38,211 nucleotides of DNA from Pseudomonadota bacterium (GTDB taxonomy: Bacteria > Pseudomonadota > Gammaproteobacteria > Burkholderiales > Casimicrobiaceae): contig JAJXTF010000005.1 of NCBI GenBank assembly GCA_021784125.1, forward strand, positions 1-38,211. The letters run 5' to 3'. Both the position numbers and the translations under genes were made by a program. Below the pieces are notes generated by a model, which was given only the letters and a program-made list of their open reading frames with translations, was not told the origin of the DNA and made no database searches. Numbering within the stretch: position 1 is the stretch's first letter; each line of letters opens with the position of its first letter. This document shows, in pieces, positions 10,278 through 18,945 of the stretch.

Positions 10278-11891
10278 ATGCTGACCGTCGAGCTCGCGCT
10301 CGCGCTGTTCCTCGCCGTCGCGGCGATCGGCGCAGTGGCGAAATGGCTGCCCGTCCCGCTGTCGATCCTGCTCGTCGCAGGCGGCGCCGCACTGTCCTAC
10401 GTCCCCGGCCTCTCGCGTGTCGAGGTCGCGCCGCAGCTCTTCTTCCTGCTGTTCGTCCCGCCGCTGCTGTTCAGCGACGGCTGGCTGTTCCCCAAGCGCG
10501 AGTTCCTGGCGTTCCTGCGACCGATCCTGCTGCTCGCTTTCGGCCTGGTCGCGGCGACGGTCGTCGCCGTCGGCTACCTGATGCATTGGCTGATCCCGTC
10601 GCTGCCCCTCGCCGCAGCCTTCGCGCTGGGCGCGATCGTCTCCCCCACCGATGCCGTCGCGACGGAATCGGTGACGCGCCGGCTGCCGCTGCCGCCGCGG
10701 GTGACGCACATCGTCAACGGCGAGAGCCTGATCAACGACGCGTCGGGCCTGGTCGCGTTCAAGTTCGCCGTCGCGGCGGTCGCGACCGGCACGTTCTCGT
10801 GGGTCGATGCGACGGGTCAGCTCGTGCTGCTCGCGGGCGGCGGCGCGCTCGCGGGCTTCGCAGTCGCGCTGGTCGTCGGCTACGCCCGCGTCGCGCTGAT
10901 CGACCTCTGCGTCGACGACCCCAAGATCCAGACGATCATCTCGCTGCTGACACCCTACGCCGCGTACCTGGCCGCCGAAGCCCTGCAGGTCTCCGGGGTG
11001 CTGGCGGTGGTCACCGCGGGCCTGTACGCCGGCGTGCACGACTCGCGCCACCTGTCCGTCGCGACCCGTCGCCATGCTTGGGAGGTCTGGGCGATGGTCC
11101 TGTACCTGCTGAACGGGCTCGCGTTCCTGCTGCTCGGCCTGCAGCTCAAGCCGGTGATGGTCGCGATGCCGCGAGAGTCCTGGCTTTCGCTCGCCGGCTA
11201 CGCGCTCTTTCTCTATGCGATCATCACCGTCGTGCGCCTCGTCTGGGTCTATCCGGGGACCTACCTGCCACTGCTGCTGTCGGAGCGCCTGCGCCGGCGC
11301 GAGGGCTGGCGCGATCCGCGCGCGGTGTTCCTCGTGGGCTGGGCCGGGATCCGGGGCTCGGTGACGCTCGCAGCCGCGCTGTCGGTGCCGCTCGCGGGCG
11401 CCGCAGGTGCCGCGTTTCCCGGACGCGAGCTGATCGTGTTCCTCGCGGGAACGACCATCGTGCTGACCCTCTGCATCAACGGACTCACGTTGCCGACGCT
11501 CATCCGCATGCTGAACCTGCCCCGCGACGGCGCCGCCCTGCGCGAGGAGCGAATCGCCCGGCATGCGATGGCGCAGGCCGGTGCTGCCGCGATGCGCACG
11601 GCGATGGGCCGCGCGAAGGATCCCGGCGCCACCGCCTACGCGCAGTCCCTGCTCGCATATTACGAAAGGCAGATGCGCCGCCACTCGGCCGACGACGCGC
11701 AGCGTGCCGAGTTCGACTCGATCGACGCCGGCGAGCGCCGGTTGCGGCGCCTTGCCCTCGCCGCCGAGCGCGGCGAGCTGCACGCGCTGCGCGACACCGC
11801 GGTGATCAACGACGAGACGCTGCGGACGATCGAAGCCGAAATCGACCATGCGGAGAGCCTGTTGACGACCGACGTTCCCATCCACCCGTGA
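10278..11891 (+). CDS. Na+/H+ antiporter, CPA1 (NhaP/YjcE-like) family
   Basis: A 537-residue protein with 12-13 hydrophobic segments in the first about 415 residues. The ion-binding helices carry the CPA1 signatures GAIVSPTDAVATESV and NGESLINDASGLVAFKF (the ND pair of electroneutral exchangers). A later GWAGIRGSVTLAAALSVPL matches the conserved GxRG helix. The last about 120 residues are charged and probably form a cytoplasmic regulatory tail. Its likely role is sodium or potassium export driven by proton entry at the inner membrane. It is followed by nadD after 13 nt. Confidence 0.9.
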   Translation: MLTVELALALFLAVAAIGAVAKWLPVPLSILLVAGGAALSYVPGLSRVEVAPQLFFLLFVPPLLFSDGWLFPKREFLAFLRPILLLAFGLVAATVVAVGYLMHWLIPSLPLAAAFALGAIVSPTDAVATESVTRRLPLPPRVTHIVNGESLINDASGLVAFKFAVAAVATGTFSWVDATGQLVLLAGGGALAGFAVALVVGYARVALIDLCVDDPKIQTIISLLTPYAAYLAAEALQVSGVLAVVTAGLYAGVHDSRHLSVATRRHAWEVWAMVLYLLNGLAFLLLGLQLKPVMVAMPRESWLSLAGYALFLYAIITVVRLVWVYPGTYLPLLLSERLRRREGWRDPRAVFLVGWAGIRGSVTLAAALSVPLAGAAGAAFPGRELIVFLAGTTIVLTLCINGLTLPTLIRMLNLPRDGAALREERIARHAMAQAGAAAMRTAMGRAKDPGATAYAQSLLAYYERQMRRHSADDAQRAEFDSIDAGERRLRRLALAAERGELHALRDTAVINDETLRTIEAEIDHAESLLTTDVPIHP

Positions 11892-11904
11892 CGCGAGGCC
11901 TGCG

Positions 11905-12618
11905 ATGACGACCCTCGACGCCCCGGTGGCGATGCTCGGCGGGACCTTCGATCCCGTCCACTATGGCCACCTGCGCCTGGCGTCGGAAGTGCGCGCGGCA
12001 CTGGCACTGCCCGAGGTGCGTCTGGTGCCCGCGGGGGATCCCCCGCACCGGGGCGCACCCGAAGCGAGCGCTGCCGACCGCATCGCGATGCTCGAGCTCG
12101 CGATCCGCGACTTCCCCGGCCTTAGGGTCGACACCCGCGAGATCCGGCGCGCCGGCAAGAGCTACACGGTGCTGACCCTCGAGGAGCTGCGCAGCGAGCG
12201 ACCGGGATCGCCGCTGCTGCTGCTGCTCGGCGCGGACGCCTTCCGCGGACTGACGACCTGGCACGAATGGCAGCGACTGTTCGAGCTGGCCCACCTCGTC
12301 GTCGTACCGCGACCGGGGGCCGATCTCGAAACGGAACTCCCGCAGGCCCTCGAGCGTGAATGGCGGATGCGCCACGCCCGCGATCCTTCCCCCTTGCGGT
12401 CGCGTCTGGCCGGCTCCATCTACGTCCAGGCGATCTCCGCGCAGCCGATTTCGTCGACGGCGATACGCGACGGGCTGATGCGCGAACCCGTGGGAAACCC
12501 GTCCCTCGCCGGTTTGCTACCCGCTGCGGTTTTGGCCTATATTCGATCGAGACAACTCTACCGACACCCCGCGAATGCGCCTTTCGAAGCTGCAGAAAAC
12601 CGCCGTCAACGCACTTGA
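11905..12618 (+). CDS. nadD: nicotinate-nucleotide adenylyltransferase
   Basis: The 237-residue product has the nucleotidyltransferase motif GGTFDPVHYGHLRLA (HxGH-type) at about residue 13 and the second signature ISSTAIRDGL near the C-terminus. It adenylates nicotinate mononucleotide to deamido-NAD+, the penultimate step of NAD synthesis. It is longer than E. coli NadD (213 aa). The last about 15 codons run past the usual end (YIRSRQLY) into rsfS, overlapping it by 44 nt. The nadD-rsfS-rlmH-maf-rng order is a conserved betaproteobacterial neighbourhood. Confidence 0.95.
   Translation: MTTLDAPVAMLGGTFDPVHYGHLRLASEVRAALALPEVRLVPAGDPPHRGAPEASAADRIAMLELAIRDFPGLRVDTREIRRAGKSYTVLTLEELRSERPGSPLLLLLGADAFRGLTTWHEWQRLFELAHLVVVPRPGADLETELPQALEREWRMRHARDPSPLRSRLAGSIYVQAISAQPISSTAIRDGLMREPVGNPSLAGLLPAAVLAYIRSRQLYRHPANAPFEAAENRRQRT
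12514..12543 (+). promoter_or_regulatory. candidate sigma-70 promoter for rsfS inside nadD
   Basis: TTGCTA (12514-12519), 18 nt and TATATT (12538-12543) resemble a -35/-10 pair inside the 3' end of nadD. It is one of few pairs in the window where both boxes are recognisable. Initiation near 12550 would leave a leader of about 25 nt before the rsfS ATG and would let rsfS-rlmH-maf-rng be expressed apart from nadD. Confidence 0.45.
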
Positions 12619-12934
12619 AGACATCAAGGCGCGCGACATCGAAGTCCTGGACGTACGCAAGCAGACGAGCCTCTGCGACAGCTTGATCATCGCCTCCGCC
12701 GACTCCAACCGGCAGGTCAAGGCCCTGGCGGACCATGTCCGCGACAGGTTGAAGGAAGCCGGCGCGACGATCGTCGGTGTCGAGGGCGAGGAGTCGGCCG
12801 AGTGGATCCTGGTCGATGCCGGCGACATCGTCGTCCACATCATGCAGCCCGCGATCCGCGCGTACTACAACCTCGAGGAGCTCTGGGCGCCCCAGCCGCG
12901 CCTCGGGCGCCCGAGGCAAGCCTCGGCCGCATGA
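12575..12934 (+). CDS. rsfS: ribosomal silencing factor RsfS
   Basis: The 119-residue product has the RsfS/Iojap signatures ALEDIKARDIEVLDVR, CDSLIIASADSNRQVKA and the highly conserved EGEESAEWILVDAGDIVVHIM plus YYNLEELW. The protein binds uL14 on the 50S subunit and blocks subunit joining during nutrient limitation. The start ATG lies inside the end of nadD. Its TGA overlaps the ATG of a 28-codon ORF (ATGA, 12931-12934). Confidence 0.97.
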   Translation: MRLSKLQKTAVNALEDIKARDIEVLDVRKQTSLCDSLIIASADSNRQVKALADHVRDRLKEAGATIVGVEGEESAEWILVDAGDIVVHIMQPAIRAYYNLEELWAPQPRLGRPRQASAA

Positions 12935-13017
12935 GTCCGACGGGCCGCCCCGAGGGCGAACGCGGGAGTGCGCAGCACGAAGGTGGCCCAGTGACCCCGA
13001 CGGGCCGCCCCGTGTGA
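12931..13017 (+). CDS. possible 28-residue repeat-derived ORF between rsfS and rlmH
   Basis: ATG 12931 overlaps the rsfS stop, and the frame stays open for 28 codons to TGA 13015-13017, which overlaps the rlmH GTG (13014-13016). The peptide contains the same motif twice, SPTGRP and TPTGRP, because the DNA holds two perfect 16-nt direct repeats 60 nt (20 codons) apart. The composition (Gly, Pro, Arg) is not that of a typical folded protein. It may be a dispersed intergenic repeat that is fortuitously open, or a coupling ORF carrying ribosomes from rsfS to rlmH. No function can be assigned. Confidence 0.4.
   Translation: MSPTGRPEGERGSAQHEGGPVTPTGRPV
12937..13012 (+). repeat. two perfect 16-nt direct repeats, 60 nt apart
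   Basis: CCGACGGGCCGCCCCG occurs at 12937-12952 and again at 12997-13012. The 44 nt between them (GAGCGC-like, purine-rich) have no gene-like features of their own. The element fills the whole rsfS-rlmH gap. From memory, similar GGGCCGCCC repeats are dispersed in some betaproteobacterial genomes, but this could not be checked here. Confidence 0.75.
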
Positions 13018-13481
13018 GGCTCTGCGTCGTCGCGCTGGGACACAGGATGCCCGCCTGGGTCCGTGCCGGCTTCGACGAGTACGCGCGGCGGCTGCCGCGC
13101 GAGTTCGCTCTCCCGCTGGTCGAGATCAAGCCCGAGCCGCGCGACCGCGGCCGGAGCGTCGCGCAGATGCTGGTTGCCGAGGCCGACCGCATCGCCGCCG
13201 CGACGGCAGGCTACGCCAGCGTCGTCCTCGACGAGCGTGGAGCCGGCTGGTCGACGCACGATCTCGCCCTTCACCTGCGACAATGGCGCGAGGCCGGCCG
13301 CGACGTCGCTTTCGTCATCGGCAGCGCCGACGGCCTGCACGCCGACGTCAAGGCGAAGGCGCTTGCCGTCGTGTCGCTGTCGGCGATGACGCTGCCGCAC
13401 GGACTGGCGCGCGTGATCCTCGCCGAGCAGGTCTACCGCGCAACCAGCATCCTTGCCGGGCATCCCTATCACCGCGAATGA
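13014..13481 (+). CDS. rlmH: 23S rRNA pseudouridine-1915 N3-methyltransferase
   Basis: The product is 155 residues, exactly the length of E. coli RlmH. It starts MRLCVVALGHRMPAWV and has the SPOUT-fold signatures VVLDERGAGWST, VAFVIGSADGLHADV and the knot region LPHGLARVILAEQVYRATSILAGHPYHRE. It methylates N3 of pseudouridine 1915 in helix 69 using SAM. The GTG at 13014 gives the conserved N-terminus. The ORF track start at 12777 extends through rsfS and is wrong. No free Shine-Dalgarno precedes the GTG, so translation is probably coupled to the upstream ORF. Confidence 0.96.
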   Translation: MRLCVVALGHRMPAWVRAGFDEYARRLPREFALPLVEIKPEPRDRGRSVAQMLVAEADRIAAATAGYASVVLDERGAGWSTHDLALHLRQWREAGRDVAFVIGSADGLHADVKAKALAVVSLSAMTLPHGLARVILAEQVYRATSILAGHPYHRE

Positions 13482-13491
13482 CGGGACATCG

Positions 13492-14106
13492 ATGAGCGCA
13501 CCTCTGCTGTACCTTGCCTCGAGAAGCCCGCGGCGCCATGCGCTGCTGCGGCAACTGGACATCGAATTCGAGCCGCTGCTGCTGCGCGAGGCGATAGGGC
13601 GGCCGCCCGACGTCGTCGAGGAGGTGAAGGACGCCGAGCCCGCAGCGCATTACGTCGAGAGGATGGCGCGCACCAAGGCGCAGGTCGGCTGGCAGCGCAT
13701 GCAGAATCGCAAGCTCGCCGAGCGCCCGGTGCTGGGCGCCGACACCGAGGTCGTCCTCGACGGCGAGGTCTTCGGCAAGCCACGCGACGCCGATGACGCG
13801 CTGCGAATGGTCAAGCGCCTCGCCGGACGGACGCACCAGGTGCTGTCCACCGTCGCGCTGCGCTGGCACGAGCAGACCGAGGTGGAGATCTCGGTGTCGA
13901 AGGTGACGCTGAGGCGTCTCGCCGCGGCGGAGATCGAGCGCTACGTGGCGACCGGCGAGCCCATGGACAAGGCCGGCGGCTATGCGATCCAGGGGCGCGC
14001 CGCAGGGTTCATCACGCGGCTGGAAGGCAGCTACAGCGGCGTCGTGGGCCTGCCGCTCGCCGAAACCGCGGCGCTGCTCGCGCGCATCGGCGTCTCCGTG
14101 CTATAA
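13492..14106 (+). CDS. maf: Maf-family nucleoside triphosphate pyrophosphatase (dTTP/UTP type)
   Basis: The 204-residue product begins with LYLASRSPRRHALLRQL (the Maf SxSPRR motif) and has the catalytic GADTEVVLDGEVFGKP, KPRDADDA and YAIQGRAAGFITRLEGSYSGVVGLPL. The GSYSGVVGLPL segment fits the YhdE-like branch that hydrolyses dTTP, UTP and modified pyrimidine nucleotides, rather than the YceF branch. ATG 13492 follows GGGA at a suitable distance. It lies 10 nt after rlmH and before rng, in the conserved order. Confidence 0.93.
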   Translation: MSAPLLYLASRSPRRHALLRQLDIEFEPLLLREAIGRPPDVVEEVKDAEPAAHYVERMARTKAQVGWQRMQNRKLAERPVLGADTEVVLDGEVFGKPRDADDALRMVKRLAGRTHQVLSTVALRWHEQTEVEISVSKVTLRRLAAAEIERYVATGEPMDKAGGYAIQGRAAGFITRLEGSYSGVVGLPLAETAALLARIGVSVL

Positions 14107-14204
14107 GGTTTGCGCTCGCGCGCGAAAGCGACGAACCCACCCTCCCGGGATGGGATGACGCGGGCGCCAGCGAGGCGGGCGCGAGCGGCGCCGACCGGGC
14201 CCGG

Positions 14205-15662
<1,458 letters not shown>

Positions 15663-15672
15663 GGAGACCGCG

Positions 15673-16080
15673 ATGCCCGTCACCACGATGAACCATTTCA
15701 CGATCCTGACCGACGACATACCGGCGACCGTCGGGTTCTACCGCGATCTGCTCGGCCTGGTCGACGGTCCCCGCCCACCGTTCGACTTTCCCGGCGCGTG
15801 GATGTACGCGGGCGGGCTCCCGATCCTGCACATCGTCGGCGGCCGCCCGGCAGCCGAGCTACGGAGCGGCGTCATCGACCACATGGCGTTCTCCGCCACG
15901 GGGCTCGCCGACACCCTCGCGCGCCTGGCCGCCCGCGGCATCGTGCACAGCTGCCGCCGCCTGCCCGGCGGGCAGATGTGGCAACTGTTCTTCCACGACG
16001 GCAACGGCGCACGCGTCGAACTCGATTTCCCCGGCGACGAGCCGGGCCCCGACGAGCGCATTCAGGTGGCCGATGCCTAG
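15673..16080 (+). CDS. VOC (glyoxalase/dioxygenase fold) family protein
   Basis: The 135-residue protein has the two beta-alpha-beta-beta-beta modules of the vicinal oxygen chelate fold. It starts with NHFTILTDDIPATVGFYRDLLGL and ends with DHMAFSATGLADTLARLAARGI and LFFHDGNGARVELDF. Candidate metal ligands are the first His (MNHF), the His in VIDHMAF and the Glu in RVELDF. The substrate cannot be inferred. It has a good Shine-Dalgarno (GAGGAGA) fused to the rng stop, 11 nt downstream of it, so it appears co-transcribed with rng. It overlaps the next gene by 8 nt. Confidence 0.85.
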   Translation: MPVTTMNHFTILTDDIPATVGFYRDLLGLVDGPRPPFDFPGAWMYAGGLPILHIVGGRPAAELRSGVIDHMAFSATGLADTLARLAARGIVHSCRRLPGGQMWQLFFHDGNGARVELDFPGDEPGPDERIQVADA

Positions 16081-16726
16081 TGTCCACCGGCATCGACCCG
16101 ACCTCGCGATCGACCACCTGGTCGTCGCTGCGCGCTCGCTCGCCGAAGGCACGGCGTGGCTGCGCGGGCGGATCGGCGTCGACGCGCAGCCGGGCGGAGC
16201 GCACGTGGCGATGGGAACGCACAACGCGCTGGTCGGGCTGGGCCCGCGCCTGTACATCGAGGTGATGGCGATCGATCCCGCAGGCAGCGCGCCGGCCCGG
16301 CCGCGCTGGTTCGATCTCGACGACCCCGGGATGCGGGCGAGACTCGCCGAGGGTCCGGCGCTGGTGCACTGGGTCGTGCGCACGCGCGACATCGACACCG
16401 ACGCGACGCGAACCGACGTCGGGCCGATCCTGTCGATGACGCGCGGGGATTTCGCGTGGCGGATCACCGTTCCCGACGACGGGCACCTGCCGCAGCGCGG
16501 ACTGGTGCCGACGCTGATCCAGTGGTCCGATGCGCGGCATCCTGCCGATCGCCTCGCGCCATCGGGGCTGTCGCTGATGGCGCTCGCGGGCGAGCATCCC
16601 GACCCCGCGCCCGTGCGCAGCGCGCTGGCGGCACTCGGGCTGTCCGACGCCCTGAAGGTGACCTACGGCCGCTCGCCGCGGCTGGCCGCGATGCTGCGCA
16701 CGCCGCGCGGCGTCGTCACCCTGTAG
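16073..16726 (+). CDS. VOC family protein (glyoxalase-like domain)
   Basis: The 217-residue protein starts, after a short lead, with LAIDHLVVAARSLAEGTAWLRGRIG, the opening of glyoxalase-like (Glyoxalase_3-type) domains. It continues with GGAHVAMGTHNALVGLGPRLYIEVMAIDP. The central HWVVRTRDID and RITVPDDGHLPQRGLVPTLIQW fit the second module. The start lies within the end of the preceding VOC gene in another frame, so the two are translationally linked. No substrate can be proposed. The gene ends before a tandem palindromic repeat that separates it from a converging gene. Confidence 0.8.
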   Translation: MPSVHRHRPDLAIDHLVVAARSLAEGTAWLRGRIGVDAQPGGAHVAMGTHNALVGLGPRLYIEVMAIDPAGSAPARPRWFDLDDPGMRARLAEGPALVHWVVRTRDIDTDATRTDVGPILSMTRGDFAWRITVPDDGHLPQRGLVPTLIQWSDARHPADRLAPSGLSLMALAGEHPDPAPVRSALAALGLSDALKVTYGRSPRLAAMLRTPRGVVTL

Positions 16727-16731
16727 CAAAT

Positions 16732-16782
16732 ATCCGGGTCTGACCCGGTTTCCTGAAAATCCGGGTCTGACCCGGTTTCCTG
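16732..16782. repeat. tandem palindromic repeat between converging genes
   Basis: The 24-mer ATCCGGGTCTGACCCGGTTTCCTG (given as two halves, ATCCGGGTCTGA and CCCGGTTTCCTG) occurs at 16732-16755 and at 16759-16782, a period of 27 nt. Each copy holds a perfect inverted repeat, CCGGGTC-T-GACCCGG. It lies between the stops of the VOC gene (plus) and the aldolase gene (minus). It could act as a bidirectional terminator or be a REP-like mobile palindrome; the T-run after the stem is short. Confidence 0.8.
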
Positions 16783-16785
16783 CCC

Positions 16786-17907
16786 TCAGCCCAGCGCGCC
16801 CCGCGCCTCGACCGGCCACAGGGCCGCGACGGTTCCGTCGCGCACGGCGACGATGTAGTCGTAGAGATTGACGGTGGGGTCGCAATGTCCCGGAACGAGC
16901 CACAGGCGCTCGCCCAGCGCCAGCGGCGCACGCGTCGCCGCGACGGACAGCACGCCGTGCTCGTCGGAGGCCTTGACGTACTCGACGCCGGCGCTGCCGC
17001 GGCGGGCATGCACCTGCGGCAGGCCGGAATCGAAGGAAAACGCCTTCAACCCCGCGTCGACGATCGCGCGACCGGGAGCAGGGGTGCTCATCACCCCGGC
17101 GAGGACGAACAGGCTCGGCTCGAAGCGCAGCTCCGGGGCATCGGCGACATTGCGCAGGTAGTCGGCGTCCATGAAGACGTAGGAACCCGGCTGCAGCTCG
17201 TTCCAGACACCGGAGTCGCGCTCGTGCTGCCAGGTGCCTGTGCCCGCGCCTGTCACGATGTCGCAGGCGATGCCCGCGCCCTCGATCAGCGCGCGCGTCG
17301 CCCGCGCGTCGCGTGCGGCGGATGCGATCGCCGCGCGGCGCTCCGCGGGCGCTCGCAGGTGCTGCGCCGGCCCGTGATACGCATGCAGGCCGCGAAAGCG
17401 CAGGGCCGGCTCGCGCGCGATCGCCTCGACGAGCGCCAGCGCGGGCGGCCCGGGGGGCACTCCGCAGCGGCCTGCACCGACGTCGACCTCGACGTAGGCG
17501 TCGATCACCGCCGAGGCGCGCGCGGCGACGGAGCCGAGCAGCGGGACGCAGGACAGCGCGTCGACGAGCACGCCGACGGTCGCCTCCCGGGCGAGCGTCG
17601 CCAACCGCTCGATCTTGGCGGGCGCCACGACCTCGTTGGTCACCAGGACGTCGCGGATGCCGGCCGCGATGAAAGCGGCCGCCTCGTCGGTCTTCTGGCA
17701 GCAGATGCCGACGGCACCGCGCGCCATCTGCATGCGCGCGATCTCGGGGCACTTGTGCGACTTGGCGTGCGGACGCAGGCGGATGCCCTGCGTCGCCTGC
17801 GCCATCGTCGCCAGGTTGCGCTCGAAAGGATCGAGGTCGACGACCAGCGCGGGTGTCTCGATCGCGTCGACGGGGTCGCCGACGCGCGCTGGCCTGCGCT
17901 GCGCCAT
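16786..17907 (-). CDS. PLP-dependent D-threonine aldolase / DSD1-family enzyme
   Basis: The 373-residue product has the alanine-racemase-type N-terminal barrel and the C-terminal DSD1 domain. It begins DAIETPALVVDLDPFERNL, then RPHAKSHKCPEIARMQ, with the PLP lysine in the HAKSHK segment. It ends with the metal-binding WLVPGHCDPTVNLYD (HxCD). The family cleaves D-threonine or D-3-hydroxy amino acids to glycine and an aldehyde, or dehydrates D-serine, using PLP and a divalent metal. Its ATG (17907) overlaps the stop of the LpxO-like gene by one base (TGATG), so they form an operon. Exact substrate choice is not visible. Confidence 0.85.
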   Translation of the reverse strand: MAQRRPARVGDPVDAIETPALVVDLDPFERNLATMAQATQGIRLRPHAKSHKCPEIARMQMARGAVGICCQKTDEAAAFIAAGIRDVLVTNEVVAPAKIERLATLAREATVGVLVDALSCVPLLGSVAARASAVIDAYVEVDVGAGRCGVPPGPPALALVEAIAREPALRFRGLHAYHGPAQHLRAPAERRAAIASAARDARATRALIEGAGIACDIVTGAGTGTWQHERDSGVWNELQPGSYVFMDADYLRNVADAPELRFEPSLFVLAGVMSTPAPGRAIVDAGLKAFSFDSGLPQVHARRGSAGVEYVKASDEHGVLSVAATRAPLALGERLWLVPGHCDPTVNLYDYIVAVRDGTVAALWPVEARGALG

Positions 17908-18842
17908 CAGTAGACGAAGATCCAGTACGCGAGCGCGGCGATCAGCGTGTACTTGACCGCGCGAAACACCGTCCGGTTGCGCCGCTTGAGTCGCGTCAGC
18001 AGGTCGCTGCCCTGACCGAACAGCGCATAGATGCGGTTCAGCGCGCCCACCGGCTCGGTCTCGGTGTTCTGCGTCGACGCGGCCCGGATGACGGTGCGGC
18101 TCACGAAGCGATTGAACGCCTGCATCGCCCGTGTGTGCAGCGGGCGCTCGACGTCGCAGAAGAGGATGATCCGCGTCTTCCCGGTGGCATTCTCGGCCGA
18201 ATGGATGAACGTCTCGTCGAACAGCAGGTCCTCGCCGTCGCGCCACGCATAGGGTTCGCCGTCGACCCAGATCCTGCAGGCGTCGGAATTGGGGGTGACG
18301 AGCCCCAGGTGGTAGCGAAGCGACCCGGCGAAAGGATCGCGATGTCGGTTGAGCTTCGCCCCCGGGGGCAGCAGCGCGAACATCGCGGCATTGACGGTGG
18401 GCAGCGATTCGACCAGCGCAACGGTCCTCGGGCAGGCCGCCTGTGCGGACGGCAGCGGCTGGCCGTACCACTTGACGTAGAAGCGCTTCCAGCCGTTCTT
18501 GAAGAACGAGTTGAAGCCGAGGTCGTTGTGGCCGGTTGCGGCGCGGATCCGGCCCTCGTCGAACAGCGACAGCGCCTCGTCGCGGATCACCTGCCAGTTG
18601 TCGCGCAGCACGTCGAGCTCGGGAAGCGTGCGCGGATCCAGGATCGGCTTCGCCGGAACCGCCGAGAACAGGTACATCAGCGCGTTGTACGGCGCCATGA
18701 TCGTCGAGTGGTCGGCGAGCTGCTTGGTCAGCTTGTGCCGCACCCGCCCGCGGAAATGGACGAACAGCGCCGACGCGACGAACACGTACAGGACGATGAA
18801 CTTGGGCGCGAGGAGGTTCGTGGCGAGCAGGTTGTCGAGCAC
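17907..18842 (-). CDS. lpxO: LpxO-like Fe(II)/2-oxoglutarate aspartyl/asparaginyl beta-hydroxylase family protein
   Basis: A 311-residue protein with an N-terminal membrane anchor (FIVLYVFVASALFVHF), the LpxO-type HSTIMAPYNALMYLFSAVP and a hydroxylase core. The iron site is seen as KLNRHRDPFAG (HxD) and the distal His in DETFIHSAEN. The 2-oxoglutarate-binding arginine is probably in KTRIILFCDVERP. LpxO adds a 2-hydroxyl to a lipid A acyl chain at the inner membrane. A second hydrophobic stretch ends the protein. No ATG fits the N-terminus, and GTG 18842 is my choice. Family assignment is strong; lipid A as the actual substrate is inferred. Confidence 0.82.
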   Translation of the reverse strand: MLDNLLATNLLAPKFIVLYVFVASALFVHFRGRVRHKLTKQLADHSTIMAPYNALMYLFSAVPAKPILDPRTLPELDVLRDNWQVIRDEALSLFDEGRIRAATGHNDLGFNSFFKNGWKRFYVKWYGQPLPSAQAACPRTVALVESLPTVNAAMFALLPPGAKLNRHRDPFAGSLRYHLGLVTPNSDACRIWVDGEPYAWRDGEDLLFDETFIHSAENATGKTRIILFCDVERPLHTRAMQAFNRFVSRTVIRAASTQNTETEPVGALNRIYALFGQGSDLLTRLKRRNRTVFRAVKYTLIAALAYWIFVY

Positions 18843-18866
18843 GATCGGTGGCCGCCGGGGGCATCG

Positions 18867-18884
18867 CCGACGCGGGGGCGTCGG
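18867..18884 (-). other. hairpin in the leader of the lpxO-like gene
   Basis: CCGACGC and GCGTCGG form a 7-bp perfect stem around a 4-nt loop, 25 nt before the GTG start and downstream of the candidate -10 at 18898-18903. It could be a weak terminator behind the anti-sigma gene or a leader structure affecting translation. No U-run is present. Confidence 0.45.
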
Positions 18885-18897
18885 ATCGAAGGCTGGG

Positions 18898-18903
18898 ATT
18901 CTA
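18898..18903 (-). promoter_or_regulatory. candidate -10 element for the lpxO-like gene
   Basis: On the minus strand TAGAAT lies in the 103-nt gap between the anti-sigma stop and the lpxO-like GTG. It would give a leader of about 50 nt. No good -35 was found. It would allow lpxO-aldolase expression apart from the sigma operon. Confidence 0.35.
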
Positions 18904-18945
18904 CTCCCGGCACCCTGCCCCCATCGCCACCGCCACCCGCCCCGC

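Noticed and set aside
14102-14107. TATAAG as a -10 for rng
   Set aside because: It coincides with the last codons and stop of maf (CTATAA), and no -35-like hexamer lies 16-18 nt upstream.
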